A DNA stretch of 64,000 bases from Gammaproteobacteria bacterium (GCA_018826295.1 JAHJZX010000034.1:1-64000), one strand, 5' to 3'; positions 24,744-34,045 are shown, counted from the stretch's first letter. The notes: generated by a model not told the origin, from the letters alone. Made by a program: numbers and translations.

Positions 24744-26300
24744 TTATTGTTGGTACTGATATTCTGGCTGTTGGCTGGCTGTTAACCGAAACCGACTGGC
24801 CAGCCACAGCAATAGCATGGCCAGCAGTGCAAAGCTGCAGCTGACCGCCAGCACTTCGGCAGAGCCGGTTTGGGCTAACTGCAGCAGCTGTGGCCCGAAC
24901 ATCAGCACATCACCGGCAACGGTTAGCAGCAACAACAGCGCGCAAACCAGCATGCCCTGGCGCACGAAGTGCTTTGCCCGGTGGCTGCACCAGGCGGCCA
25001 GCATGCTAAGCAGCAGCGTGATGGCAAAAGCGGTTTCAATGACAGGTGTGCGGCCTAACCAGGCCGGTGCCAGCGTGCGTTCCAGCAAAAAGCCGACACC
25101 AGTCGCCAGTACTATGCCGATGCAGCCGCCAAGCGTTGTGGCCTGTAATAACCGGCAGACCCGTGGTGAAATGTCGCGTTTTTTACTGTATTTATTCAGC
25201 CACAGCATATTGCCCGCCACTATGATGGCGCAGACGCCAAGGCCTAACAAAGAGTAGATAATGCGCAGATCGACACCGGCAAAATGCCCAAAATGCAGTG
25301 CATACAAAAAGCGGGTGCCATCGGCAAAGGCGTTGCGCTGTGCCGGGTTAATCTCTGGCGGAAACTGGCCGTCCCGCACCCGGTAGGTCATATCAATGCG
25401 CTGGGCAAAGTTGTCGTTATGCTGGCCAATCAGGCGGATAAGGGCATTTTTGTCGCCATAATGGTTAAGGCGTACCGAGTGGGCATCGGCATTTTGCTGC
25501 TGCTCCCAGTCAGCAATCAGCTGATCCAAATCCGGCATCTGCTGGACCTGGCCTGACGGTTGCGCTACAACACGGGCGAAACCGGCATCGGCCAGCAGGC
25601 GTTGTCTGTCGCCGTCATACACCAGTGTCAGGGTAACCAGTTGTGAGATCAGCCCCAGGTTAAACATCAGCCCGGTCAGCGCAAAAATAAAACTGTACGG
25701 TAAGCTGATAACGCCAATCACATTGTGAATGTCAGTAAGCTGGTAGCGTGGTGTTTTATCAGCGCGATAGAGGAAAAAATGGCTGAATAGCTTTTTAAAC
25801 TGCACCACTACACCGGTAAAGATGATCACCATAAACAACAGCGTGATAATACCGACGATGTAGTCACCGGCGGGTAGCTGTAAATCAATGTGCAACTTAT
25901 ACAGGAAATCGGCGAAATGAAACTGCTCTGCTGTTGTTACGACTTCACCGCTCACCGGGTGTACCAGTAACTCCAGCATGTCGGGTTTGACGTCGTTTTC
26001 TGTTGCTAACTGTGGCAGATAAAACTGATACCAGGGCTGGTTTTCATCCGGTAACACCAAAAATAGCGTTTGGCTGTGGTCTACCTGATACTGCGCCAGT
26101 GTCTGGCGTAACACCTGATCAACCGGCAGCACCGCCTGTGTCGCATCGACCGGAAACTGTGGCAGTTCGGCCCATTTTTTCAGCTCGGGATAAAACAGCG
26201 TTAACGAGCCGGCCCAGAAGATAATAAACAACGGCACTGAGATAAAGATCCCCAGCCAACCATGGCCGTCCAGTGCTGAGCGTAGCGTTTGCGCTTTCAT
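24744..26300 (-). CDS. PepSY-associated transmembrane protein (iron-uptake reductase-like)
   Basis: 518 residues from ATG 26300, which has GGAGAG upstream; the track start at 26396 overlaps the neighbouring gene too far. The first span is LGIFISVPLFIIFWAGSLTLF; a large periplasmic PepSY-containing segment follows, then paired spans such as HNVIGVISLPYSFIFALTGL with His residues suitable for haem, and a C-terminal cluster of spans. This family (PiuB/FpvG-like) is found beside TonB receptors and siderophore genes, and some members reduce ferric siderophores in the periplasm. Its start overlaps the stop of the DUF3649-like gene by 4 bases (ATGA), so it belongs to the petrobactin operon. A role in releasing iron from petrobactin is plausible but unproven. 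Confidence 0.85.
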   Translation of the reverse strand: MKAQTLRSALDGHGWLGIFISVPLFIIFWAGSLTLFYPELKKWAELPQFPVDATQAVLPVDQVLRQTLAQYQVDHSQTLFLVLPDENQPWYQFYLPQLATENDVKPDMLELLVHPVSGEVVTTAEQFHFADFLYKLHIDLQLPAGDYIVGIITLLFMVIIFTGVVVQFKKLFSHFFLYRADKTPRYQLTDIHNVIGVISLPYSFIFALTGLMFNLGLISQLVTLTLVYDGDRQRLLADAGFARVVAQPSGQVQQMPDLDQLIADWEQQQNADAHSVRLNHYGDKNALIRLIGQHNDNFAQRIDMTYRVRDGQFPPEINPAQRNAFADGTRFLYALHFGHFAGVDLRIIYSLLGLGVCAIIVAGNMLWLNKYSKKRDISPRVCRLLQATTLGGCIGIVLATGVGFLLERTLAPAWLGRTPVIETAFAITLLLSMLAAWCSHRAKHFVRQGMLVCALLLLLTVAGDVLMFGPQLLQLAQTGSAEVLAVSCSFALLAMLLLWLASRFRLTASQQPEYQYQQ

Positions 26301-26557
26301 TGGCGCTCTCCCAGTAGCAGTAACACGTTTAACGCCACCGACACCAGCAATACCGGTGTGCAGGGGCGCAGAGCCTGGCGTAGCGATACGCAGCAATAAA
26401 ACCAGGTCATTACACCGGCCCAGATCACAAAACCCAGTATATAACCGAGCAGCAGTAACACATCGATGGCAAGCGGGAGTGTTAACGTCAGATTGAGCAT
26501 CAGGCTGGCGTTAATCAGCAAACCCATTAGCAGGGCCACGATAGACTTAAGCCACAT
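26297..26557 (-). CDS. Small membrane protein, DUF3649-like (iron-uptake operon)
   Basis: 86 residues, three hydrophobic spans (MWLKSIVALLMGLLINASLM, a middle span with GYILGFVIWAGVMTW, and a last span with VLLVSVALNVLLLLG). ATG 26557 has a GGAGG site five bases upstream. It overlaps genes on both sides (ATGA with the PepSY gene; about 11 bases with the upstream gene). Small proteins of this type (DUF3649) regularly accompany PepSY proteins and DUF3325 proteins near siderophore receptors. I assign the family from size, topology and context rather than from a strong motif. Confidence 0.65.
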   Translation of the reverse strand: MWLKSIVALLMGLLINASLMLNLTLTLPLAIDVLLLLGYILGFVIWAGVMTWFYCCVSLRQALRPCTPVLLVSVALNVLLLLGERQ

Positions 26558-26876
26558 TGGCACCTCCGAGCGCCGCCAGCAGCGTCATCAGCAAAGCCCC
26601 GGCGCCCAGAGTGCTTAGCGCTTTTGAGCAGTGTGCTGACAGCAGTGTCAGTAAACACCAGCAAAACATTAGCAGCGTCAACACGCTAAAGCTGGCTGCT
26701 AACCAGGGATACAACTGACACAGTAATAACACCGCACCGACTATGCCGGTCAGAAAAGCCAGCGCAGCAAAGTTGCGAGAAAGCGGGCGGCGCAATAATT
26801 GCTGCTTATCCGAGCTGCAATACCAGGCAGCACTGCCAAACCAGACTAATTGCAGGGCGATGAGTTTGATCAACAC
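26547..26876 (-). CDS. Small membrane protein, DUF3325-like (iron-uptake operon)
   Basis: 109 residues with three to four hydrophobic spans and a short basic loop (SSDKQQLLRRPLSR) between the first two. The start is GTG 26876 with GGGAG seven bases upstream, only 2 bases after the asbF stop. Length and arrangement fit DUF3325 proteins, which recur with DUF3649 and PepSY proteins in iron-uptake operons. There is no enzyme motif. A membrane-anchoring or assembly role for the PepSY reductase is a reasonable guess only. Confidence 0.65.
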   Translation of the reverse strand: MLIKLIALQLVWFGSAAWYCSSDKQQLLRRPLSRNFAALAFLTGIVGAVLLLCQLYPWLAASFSVLTLLMFCWCLLTLLSAHCSKALSTLGAGALLMTLLAALGGANVA

Positions 26877-26878
26877 TG

Positions 26879-27742
26879 CTAAGCTCCCGGCAGCACTAAC
26901 GCTGATGATTGGTTATGTTGTTGTTGCAGCTGCAACAGGTAACGGTCGCGCCCCAGTACTTTTTTGCAGTGGTTACCAAACCACTCTAACGAGGCGTCCA
27001 GGTTACGCAATCTGGCGTTAGGGTGCTGCTGCAGATAATCGATAAAGCCGGCATAGTCCACCACACCGTCAAAGATTGGTGCCATGCCTTCTCTGGAACC
27101 GGCCGCCGCATAGACGTTGTCCGGCGCGAACACGCTAAGATGGGTCGCATCGCTGATATTTTTGAAATGGAAATGATTAATCAGCCCCTGCAGCGCATCC
27201 AGCGCGGCTATGATATCTGCGCCGGACTCCCACACATGCAGCACGTCAAAGTTCAGTTGCATATTGTTGCGGTTTACCGCAGCAAACAGCTCAAGCGTAG
27301 CGCTGACTGAATCGGCATAGGTGTTAGGGTGTGTCTCTATCACCAGATTGATACCGTGTGGCGCCAGCCAGTCACACACCAACTGCAAGCGGCTAAACAA
27401 GGCGTGCCGTTGCTGCCCGTCCAGGCAGCTACTACCGACGGCACCGGCGAAAGTGCGGATTTTTTCGCTGCCCCAGTGGCGCGCCAGCCGGGCTAATAAC
27501 TGCACTTTGTGATACAGCACGGCCTCGTCGGCCAGTAACGGTAAATAATCGCTGAGCATGCTGGTTTTCAGGCCATAGTCAGCTAACCAGTGCTGGTCAT
27601 ACTGCGGCTGCTCGGCCAGATTTTTCGCATGCGCGCCCCAAAGCTCAATGCCCTGAAAATGGTTTTGCCTGGCAAAGCTGGCGATTTCAGCTATCGAGAT
27701 CAACTGATGACGAAAAGAAATAGTGCACACTGACAGTTTCAC
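26879..27742 (-). CDS. asbF: AsbF, 3-dehydroshikimate dehydratase (petrobactin 3,4-DHBA supply)
   Basis: 287 residues from GTG 27742. This start overlaps the asbDE stop (GTGA), with AGAGGTGAG just upstream, and gives the N-terminus KLSVCTISFRHQLISIAEIA. The TIM-barrel protein matches Bacillus anthracis AsbF closely from memory: GIELWGAHAKNL, IRTFAGAVGS, VIETHPNTYADS, LNFDVLHVWESGAD, HFHFKNISDATHLSVF and NVYAAAGSREGM. Glu, Asp, His and Glu residues are placed for the divalent metal site. It converts 3-dehydroshikimate to 3,4-dihydroxybenzoate, the catechol unit specific to petrobactin. That makes it the most diagnostic gene of the cluster. Confidence 0.93.
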   Translation of the reverse strand: MKLSVCTISFRHQLISIAEIASFARQNHFQGIELWGAHAKNLAEQPQYDQHWLADYGLKTSMLSDYLPLLADEAVLYHKVQLLARLARHWGSEKIRTFAGAVGSSCLDGQQRHALFSRLQLVCDWLAPHGINLVIETHPNTYADSVSATLELFAAVNRNNMQLNFDVLHVWESGADIIAALDALQGLINHFHFKNISDATHLSVFAPDNVYAAAGSREGMAPIFDGVVDYAGFIDYLQQHPNARLRNLDASLEWFGNHCKKVLGRDRYLLQLQQQHNQSSALVLPGA

Positions 27743-29058
27743 AGGCTCACCTCTGCACTGCCTGCTGCCTTGGCCGCGTAGCCTAACTGATGTATGCCAC
27801 ACCATTGCTCAAATAGCTGATACAAGCGTGTTTTAATGCGAAACTCGGTGGCGTCCTGCTGGTCCAGCAACCGATAAATTTCGCTAAACAGTGCGCTCTG
27901 CTGATCCCGGGAAAGTTGCCCGGTGGATAGTTTCATCGCCCGATACTGTATTTTTTTGTAGCTGCTAACCAGATCTTCAATCACCTCGCACCAGGCTTCA
28001 AACTCTGGCTCGGCAAAGCCAATATCGAGCCAGAAAAAGGCGAAGGCATGCTCGTAGGCGTATTTGCGGATCGCCAGCACCGGCAAATGATGCAGTGCCG
28101 CACCCAGTTGGGCCAGTTCAGGGCCAGCCGCAGCCGGCGCTTCATGGCGCTGTACCACCTGGCGTACCCTGTCTGTCATCGGGTTGCTGTCACGCTTGAT
28201 ACAAGCCAGAAAATAGTCGGCAATTACCTGATTTTCAGCCGGTTTAATTTGATTGCTATCAAAAATAAAGCCGCCTGCTACCGCGTCTGAAGCCACAGCC
28301 TGTATTACCTGCGCTTTGCTCTGTACACCTTGCCAACGAAAATCCGGATCGGACATAAACCACTGGTTCGGGTCGTCGGTTTCGGTCAGCAGCACATAGT
28401 GTGGAAAGGGGTTCTGGTTAAATTTGTTTTCCCGCTCTGGTAGTAAATACAGATCCAGCATCACCATCAGCTGTTCGCTGGCGCTTTTCTGCTGCAACAG
28501 CGTCTGCATAATGTGCAGATTTTGCGCTTTGCTTAGCTCTGGCCGGTACCAGGAATTGACCGCCACACCGTAGATGCGCTGAAACCAGCTGCGGAAAAAA
28601 TCATGATTCAGCGTCGGCGCATGATAAGCCAGCCGGCTTTGCGCATCGATTAATACCTGTGCATCCCAGACACCAAAGTAAAACGGCCGGTGATCGACCC
28701 GCTGATCCGCTTTAATGATCTCACACAGACAACTGACAAAGCAGTGCACCTTAATATCGTCAAATTCCGGCGCCGGCTCAATCGCGGCGGCGTCAGCGGC
28801 CTGTGCCGGTGCGCTCTGGCTTAATAAGAACTGCGCCAGACTATCAACGGTAGCTAAATCCTGCTTATTTAAAGCGCTGTCGGGTACGGCTATACCGAGT
28901 GACAACTCCAGATGCAGTAACAACTGCATCAGCAGCACCGAATCCAGATAGAGATCTTCGTTCAGACGCGCCTGGGCATGGAAGCGGTCCAGGTACTGAC
29001 ATTGCAGTTCATTGTGCAATACCTGCCGTATTGCTGAAATAACTGTATTTTTTTGCAT
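27739..29058 (-). CDS. asbDE: AsbD-AsbE fusion: aryl carrier protein plus petrobactin condensing enzyme
   Basis: 439 residues. Residues 1-82 are an acyl carrier domain with the phosphopantetheine Ser in DLYLDSVLLMQLLLHLE. After a linker of about 15 residues (Ala/Pro-rich), residues about 100-430 match AsbE: CEIIKADQRVDHRPFYFGVW, GVAVNSWYRPE, MLDLYLLPERENKFNQNPFP, FMSDPDFRWQGV, and LPVLAIRKYAYEHAFAFF. In B. anthracis AsbD (about 91 aa) and AsbE (about 327 aa) are separate proteins. AsbD carries 3,4-dihydroxybenzoate loaded by AsbC, and AsbE transfers it to spermidine or the citryl-spermidine intermediate. The fusion would channel the thioester directly. The gene ends by overlapping the asbF start and begins 25 bases after asbC. 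Confidence 0.9.
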   Translation of the reverse strand: MQKNTVISAIRQVLHNELQCQYLDRFHAQARLNEDLYLDSVLLMQLLLHLELSLGIAVPDSALNKQDLATVDSLAQFLLSQSAPAQAADAAAIEPAPEFDDIKVHCFVSCLCEIIKADQRVDHRPFYFGVWDAQVLIDAQSRLAYHAPTLNHDFFRSWFQRIYGVAVNSWYRPELSKAQNLHIMQTLLQQKSASEQLMVMLDLYLLPERENKFNQNPFPHYVLLTETDDPNQWFMSDPDFRWQGVQSKAQVIQAVASDAVAGGFIFDSNQIKPAENQVIADYFLACIKRDSNPMTDRVRQVVQRHEAPAAAGPELAQLGAALHHLPVLAIRKYAYEHAFAFFWLDIGFAEPEFEAWCEVIEDLVSSYKKIQYRAMKLSTGQLSRDQQSALFSEIYRLLDQQDATEFRIKTRLYQLFEQWCGIHQLGYAAKAAGSAEVSL

Positions 29059-29083
29059 AATGCTGTGCTTATTACCCTGCTAC

Positions 29084-30361
29084 TTACGCTGTCTGGTTGG
29101 CTTGTAACGCCAGCCAACTGGCCGCAAGTTGTTTACGATTAATTTTACCGTTGGCCAGACGCGGGATCTGCGCCACAGCCTCAAGCCGATGCGGCACCTG
29201 CCAGTCTGCCAGTTGCTGACAGCACCAGCGGTGCAATGCATCAGCGCTTAAAGCACTGTCGCTGCAAAACTGCAAACAGGCGCGATGTCCGGCCTGCGCG
29301 TCCGGTACTTTAAACAGCACGGCATCGCTAACCTGAGGGTGCGCTAACACCACGTCTTCAACGTCCTGCGGGTAGACATTCATGCCTGCCACTATGATGG
29401 TATCGTCCTGGCGGGCGACAAAATGCAGCAGCGGCTCACCCTGCGTTGTGCAGCTGAAATAGCCCAGATCCTGCGTGCGGACCACTGCGGCGGTATCTGC
29501 TTGGCTGACGCAAATTTCTTCCGCTGCGCTGCCTGAGGCGCCTGCGCTGACCTGCAAATGGGGCAGCACAGTGCCTATGGCAGTGGCACTTTGGGTGTCG
29601 CGGTTCAGGCTGATACAGCCCACTTCAGAGCAGCCATATTGTTGAAACAGATGCCTGACTTGCGGTCGTACCTGCGCAAATGCCGGGGCCGACATCAAGC
29701 TGCCGGAAATCATTGCTGCGTGCAGCTTGCTGCCTTTGGGCCAAAACGGCAGCAGGGCGCTTAACATAGCCGGCGAGGTGTACAGCAAGGGTTTATCGCT
29801 GGCCAGCAATTGCTTCAGTAAAAACTTTGGATTGATATTAGTAATAATACGCGGCACCAGGCCACGCTGCAGCGCTACCAGCACACCACAAATTAAGCCA
29901 TATGAATGGGTTACCGGGCAGGCCACCAGTGGGGTCATCTGCTGCGCCTCAGGAAAATGCTGGCAATAGCTGTTAATTTCTACCGCTATGTCAGACCAGC
30001 TGCGTTTAATGCATTTTGATGCCCCTGTGGTGCCGGAACTTAGCTGAATAAGGCCGGCTGCCGTAGTACCAGGGGGCGCCTCAAGGCTAATGGGGTTATT
30101 CAGGTCGCCATAAAACAGCTGCTCACAGCCAGCCTTCTGTGCATAGCGCTCGGCCAGGTCTTTGGGGGTGCTGGCATGAACAGGCAATACGGACAGCTGT
30201 TGCTCTCTGGCGTAAAGACACAGCGCCAGTCCGACAAAGGTATCTGGCAGGCAGTAAGCAATATGGCCGCCGGGTTGCTGCAATTGTGCTATGCCGGCAA
30301 AGTGAGCAAATTGTTGCTGTAACGCCGTTTCGGCATAGAAGGTATCATCAATATATAACAT
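29084..30361 (-). CDS. asbC: AsbC, 3,4-dihydroxybenzoate-AMP ligase
   Basis: 425 residues from ATG 30361, which has GGAG six bases upstream; the track start at 30433 lies inside asbB. It is an ANL-superfamily adenylating enzyme: P-loop-like LIQLSSGTTGASKCIKRSW, QQYGCSEVG, the hinge region HFVARQDDTIIVAGMNVYPQ and C-terminal Lys motif NGKINRKQL. In petrobactin synthesis AsbC activates 3,4-dihydroxybenzoate and loads it on AsbD. It overlaps asbB by 14 bases and is followed by asbDE, keeping the canonical A-B-C-D-E-F order. The length is near the usual 412. Confidence 0.9.
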   Translation of the reverse strand: MLYIDDTFYAETALQQQFAHFAGIAQLQQPGGHIAYCLPDTFVGLALCLYAREQQLSVLPVHASTPKDLAERYAQKAGCEQLFYGDLNNPISLEAPPGTTAAGLIQLSSGTTGASKCIKRSWSDIAVEINSYCQHFPEAQQMTPLVACPVTHSYGLICGVLVALQRGLVPRIITNINPKFLLKQLLASDKPLLYTSPAMLSALLPFWPKGSKLHAAMISGSLMSAPAFAQVRPQVRHLFQQYGCSEVGCISLNRDTQSATAIGTVLPHLQVSAGASGSAAEEICVSQADTAAVVRTQDLGYFSCTTQGEPLLHFVARQDDTIIVAGMNVYPQDVEDVVLAHPQVSDAVLFKVPDAQAGHRACLQFCSDSALSADALHRWCCQQLADWQVPHRLEAVAQIPRLANGKINRKQLAASWLALQANQTA

Positions 30362-32141
30362 CGCTGGCTCCATGGCGGCTCTGATGCAGGGGGTTAGGAA
30401 TACGATGGTGAAATTCGCTGCCCGGCTGGCCACTGAGCTTTTTGCGCAGCAGCGATTCTGTCTGGATCTGTGCCTGATGCAAATCCAGCTGCGCCAGCCG
30501 GGCCGACCAGCCTTTTGCTGTTGCCGCGTAGCGGCTTAGTGCCTCGTCTATCCGTAGCCAAAACAGTGCTTCGGGATAAGCAAACTGCTGTTCGAGTAAA
30601 AACGCCAGCTCGGCCAGGTTATAGACAAACAGCGTATCAACCAGCAGCTCGCGTAGTGCTTCGATAGAAGACATCCAGTAATAACGATCGTCTGCGCCCA
30701 GGCGGTAATCCGGATGCAAAGCGGTAAAATCCGGTTGCAGCCCGGGTTCGTCTAAAAAGGTACTGACAAACTCCAGGCTTTCATGAAAATCGCGCAGCAC
30801 CAGCTGTTGCGGCCAGCCATTGTCGTGTAACAGCGTCATGTTCTGCGCATGGGTTTCCAGCGCGATACCATGGCGCACCAGTAAGTGCCAAACCGGTATC
30901 ACTACCACCTCGATCAGGCGATCTAACCAGCATTGTATGCCATAGCGTTGCAGCCAGGGTGCGATAAAGGCGGCGCCGTCGGCTTCTGTCAGCGTTAAGG
31001 CGACAAAGGGCGTTGCGCGGTAACCGCTGGCATACAGTGGGCGGCTATCGCGAAATATCACACTTAATGCCGGTGCCAGTTTTACCAGCCAATGTTGGTT
31101 AGGGGGCGCTGCGGCGTCGTTTAATACCAGGCCGGCGTATTCAGACTGAATATCCAACGCTGTGTTTTGTTCAAACCAGGGATCTTGCTCAATTATGCTT
31201 TGCAGCCACCGGCTTAGCCGCGGAGCTGTACAGACGGAATGCGGCTCTATAGTGCGCAGCGACGAACTGTTCACCACATTAAGCGGCAGCTTAATATTGG
31301 CTTTATCTTTGTGGCTGACATTAAACAGCGTGCGCAGTGAAATACCCGCCTGATAATAGTCGCCGGCACGACCAAGTACGATCAACTGCCGCAGCGCGAC
31401 AGGCTGCTCAATAGCCTGTTGTAATGCGTTAAGTTGCCACGGATGCACCGGTAACAAGGCGTAATCTGTCAGTGCCGCGCCTTCAGCCTGCATGGCATCG
31501 CACAGCTGTTGCCAGGTTGCACTGCCCAGTTCACGCTGCCAAAATGCTGTTTCGCTTGGGCAATCCAGTTGCATCGCCAAAAAAGGTCGCCGTACTGCCA
31601 ACCAGCACAGTTGAAACGGCTGGCCAGCTTCAGGCCCATAGCGCGCATGGTCGGCCAGGCTAAAGCCGCTGCGGGCTTTAAAGCAGGGATGATATGGATG
31701 GCCTTCGTCAATGGTCGACTCCAGGGCGATATAATCAAGGCTACGACGAGACCTTGAGCGGCGCAGGTTATGCTGATTCCAGCGGCAAAACGTGATGGTT
31801 TGCTGCAGTTCCTGCAACAGCCGCTGCGTGGCATCAGGACTGCCAGGTAACGCCTGTACCAGCGCGGCTAAATTTACCCTCTGCGCCACGCCGTTATGCA
31901 GTTGGCAGATATCGTCTGCTACCAGACGTACCCGGCCAAAACCCGACAGCCTGCCGCGAGCCCGGTAAGCCTGCTCAGCGATGTGAAAGCTAAAATAGCG
32001 GCCATCAAACCGGTAGGGCACTATCTGCTCAAACAACACAGCTTCCAGCAGTTGCCGCAGTACCCGGGCGTGGTGAGGGCAGTCAACTGCTGTCTGCCTG
32101 GGGAGCGACAGTTCAGGTGCAATAACCTCAGGCCAGCTCAC
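30348..32141 (-). CDS. asbB: AsbB, NIS siderophore synthetase (petrobactin)
   Basis: 597 residues. It is an IucA/IucC-type NRPS-independent siderophore synthetase with the ATP-binding motif EGHPYHPCFKARSGF, the PVHPWQ block, SLRTLFNVSHKDKANIKLPL and the C-terminal FhuF-like part with ETHAQNMTLL and LRDFHESL. The start is GTG 32141, preceded by GAGGT; it overlaps the asbA stop by 14 bases. In petrobactin assembly AsbB adds the second spermidine, or dihydroxybenzoyl-spermidine, to the citryl intermediate made by AsbA. Which NIS gene here is A or B is set by gene order and by similarity I judged by eye. Confidence 0.9.
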   Translation of the reverse strand: MSWPEVIAPELSLPRQTAVDCPHHARVLRQLLEAVLFEQIVPYRFDGRYFSFHIAEQAYRARGRLSGFGRVRLVADDICQLHNGVAQRVNLAALVQALPGSPDATQRLLQELQQTITFCRWNQHNLRRSRSRRSLDYIALESTIDEGHPYHPCFKARSGFSLADHARYGPEAGQPFQLCWLAVRRPFLAMQLDCPSETAFWQRELGSATWQQLCDAMQAEGAALTDYALLPVHPWQLNALQQAIEQPVALRQLIVLGRAGDYYQAGISLRTLFNVSHKDKANIKLPLNVVNSSSLRTIEPHSVCTAPRLSRWLQSIIEQDPWFEQNTALDIQSEYAGLVLNDAAAPPNQHWLVKLAPALSVIFRDSRPLYASGYRATPFVALTLTEADGAAFIAPWLQRYGIQCWLDRLIEVVVIPVWHLLVRHGIALETHAQNMTLLHDNGWPQQLVLRDFHESLEFVSTFLDEPGLQPDFTALHPDYRLGADDRYYWMSSIEALRELLVDTLFVYNLAELAFLLEQQFAYPEALFWLRIDEALSRYAATAKGWSARLAQLDLHQAQIQTESLLRKKLSGQPGSEFHHRIPNPLHQSRHGASDVIY

Positions 32142-33996
32142 GCGCTACCTCTGCTGAACTCTCATCGCTGGAGGTGGGCCCGGACAGCTTGCTGGCGGTG
32201 TACAACGGATTGCTTATCCGGGTATAAACTGCCAGTTCGTTTTCAGCCTGCAGCTCGTCGACGTCCTCTACCCGGGTCAGCAGGTTACCTTTGCATGGTA
32301 TTGTCTGGCGGTACAGCATCGACTCGATCAATGCCCGGCCGCGTTCTGACATCCGGGGCAGCAGGCTAAACAAACGGTTACGGGCTTCTTGCACTAATAC
32401 TGCTTCAGACAGCAGGCCGTCCAGACCAAAGCGGTTGATTACGGCAAATAACTGATTGATAAGCAAGTAATAACTAAACCTATCGAAGATCACCGCATCG
32501 GGGTAAAACAACTTAGCGCATTGCTGTAAGCCAGGTTCAAGCTGCAACAGGTTATCACGCTGCGACTCGGCCAGATAAAAGCCCTGATTGTCGCGGTAGT
32601 AATAGGCACCAGGATAGCCGTTACTTAATTCCAGAATCGAGTTTTGCTGGTGAGCTTCCAGTGCTATGCCCAGTTGGTCAAACAGTTGAATGGCCGGCGC
32701 TATGGCGCACTGCCAGTAGCGGTTGAACCAGTCGAGGCTGGTTTGTTGTAGCGAGGTACCCTGCTGTTGGCTTAACTGCATAATAATTTTCGCCAGTCGG
32801 GATGGCTGGGCCGGCAGAACCGGCTCTTGCAGTAAGGCCGCCAACGACTGCACTCCAGCCAGCCCTGTGTCGGCGCTTTGCTGATAAAACGGATTGTCAC
32901 GGATAATAAATTCAAAACCGCTCTCCTGCTGCTGCAGTAGCGCCAGCGACAGGTAGGCGGGATCAGAAATAAGACGAAACTCAGGCTGGCGCTGGCTAAA
33001 GCCATTGGCAGCCAGTAATCTGGCCAGAGTTACACCAGCTTCAAGCTCGTAGTGCATGTTAATACGCAGTGAGTTGGTGATCTTGACCGGAATAGACACT
33101 TTCACCATGTAATTGAGTTCGTCACAATACAAGGTGCGTACCGAGGACGTAGCGGTAAACCGCGGCCCCAGAGGCCCGATGTCGATCAGTTGCTCAGTGC
33201 CAAGCAGCTGCTGGATATTTTGCTGCGTAACTAACCACTGCGCCTGCAGCGGATGCACGGCCAGCAGCACCATACCTTGCTGACAACGTTGCTCGGCCTG
33301 CTGGCGTAGCGCCGCGTCGGGCTCTCGGCGGGCAATGTCTGCCACGATCTGCTCTGCGCTTTGCGCCAACACTGAGTTTTGTATCACCAGCTCTGCTGTC
33401 GCCGCGAAAAAGTGTAATTTAAAGCGGCCTTTAAGCTCAGGCGCATAGTGTACGTGCTGCCAGCGATGCATGCCCTGACGGGATTTGGGCGTAGGATGCA
33501 GCCAGTGGCCGAACAGAATAGACTGCTCGGTGTCGATAAAGCGTGTGCTGTGCAGTTGTGGATCGTCGAACCTTGCCTGCAGGTATTGCGTCATGATCTG
33601 GTGGCTTTCCAGCGTACGTGCCGTCAGTTCAAGTTGTTGCTCGCTGATCGTTGTCCGGCGTCCTGGCTGGGCATAAATTTCCCGAATAAGCAGCATGATG
33701 GCCGATATCGAGTCAAGCGGTTGCCAGTCCAGACTGCCAGTTTGTAACTGATAACAAGCGGTCAGCCGGTGTCTGCCGACCAGCGAGCGATAAGCAGCAC
33801 CAATCGCCAGACGTTGTTCGGTGTTGGCTAATTGCAATTCAATGACGTACTGGCTCTGTGGGTCTATTTCCAGGCCGCAGCATCTTTGCCACTGGCAACC
33901 CGAATGCCAGACACCTGGCTGAATTTCTCTGAGATAAGCGTTAACAAACGCCTGAAAGGACGCATTATCTGCGACTTGCCTGGCTTGAAATGCCAT
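32128..33996 (-). CDS. asbA: AsbA, NIS siderophore synthetase (petrobactin, citrate-spermidine ligase)
   Basis: 622 residues from ATG 33996 with AGGAG six bases upstream; the track's TTG at 34002 would have no spacer. NIS synthetase motifs are LHPTPKSRQGM (ATP binding), AVHPLQAQW, SSVRTLYCDELNYMVKVSIP with ITNSLR, and C-terminal LEAHQQNSILEL. AsbA joins citrate to spermidine as the first committed step. It is the first gene of the run asbA-B-C-DE-F-DUF3325-DUF3649-PepSY-acyltransferase, and a Fur box lies 50-64 bases upstream. Other NIS siderophores (aerobactin, vibrioferrin, achromobactin) are excluded by the AsbC-F set. Confidence 0.91.
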   Translation of the reverse strand: MAFQARQVADNASFQAFVNAYLREIQPGVWHSGCQWQRCCGLEIDPQSQYVIELQLANTEQRLAIGAAYRSLVGRHRLTACYQLQTGSLDWQPLDSISAIMLLIREIYAQPGRRTTISEQQLELTARTLESHQIMTQYLQARFDDPQLHSTRFIDTEQSILFGHWLHPTPKSRQGMHRWQHVHYAPELKGRFKLHFFAATAELVIQNSVLAQSAEQIVADIARREPDAALRQQAEQRCQQGMVLLAVHPLQAQWLVTQQNIQQLLGTEQLIDIGPLGPRFTATSSVRTLYCDELNYMVKVSIPVKITNSLRINMHYELEAGVTLARLLAANGFSQRQPEFRLISDPAYLSLALLQQQESGFEFIIRDNPFYQQSADTGLAGVQSLAALLQEPVLPAQPSRLAKIIMQLSQQQGTSLQQTSLDWFNRYWQCAIAPAIQLFDQLGIALEAHQQNSILELSNGYPGAYYYRDNQGFYLAESQRDNLLQLEPGLQQCAKLFYPDAVIFDRFSYYLLINQLFAVINRFGLDGLLSEAVLVQEARNRLFSLLPRMSERGRALIESMLYRQTIPCKGNLLTRVEDVDELQAENELAVYTRISNPLYTASKLSGPTSSDESSAEVARELA

Positions 33997-34045
33997 GCAC
34001 AACTCCTGAAGCTTGCGCCGGTTACTAAACTGCCCTGCAAGTTAA

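Noticed and set aside
23605-34002. Aerobactin, vibrioferrin or achromobactin locus
   Set aside because: The NIS synthetases alone would allow these, but the adenylating enzyme, carrier-AsbE fusion and AsbF-type dehydratase fit only petrobactin-type synthesis.
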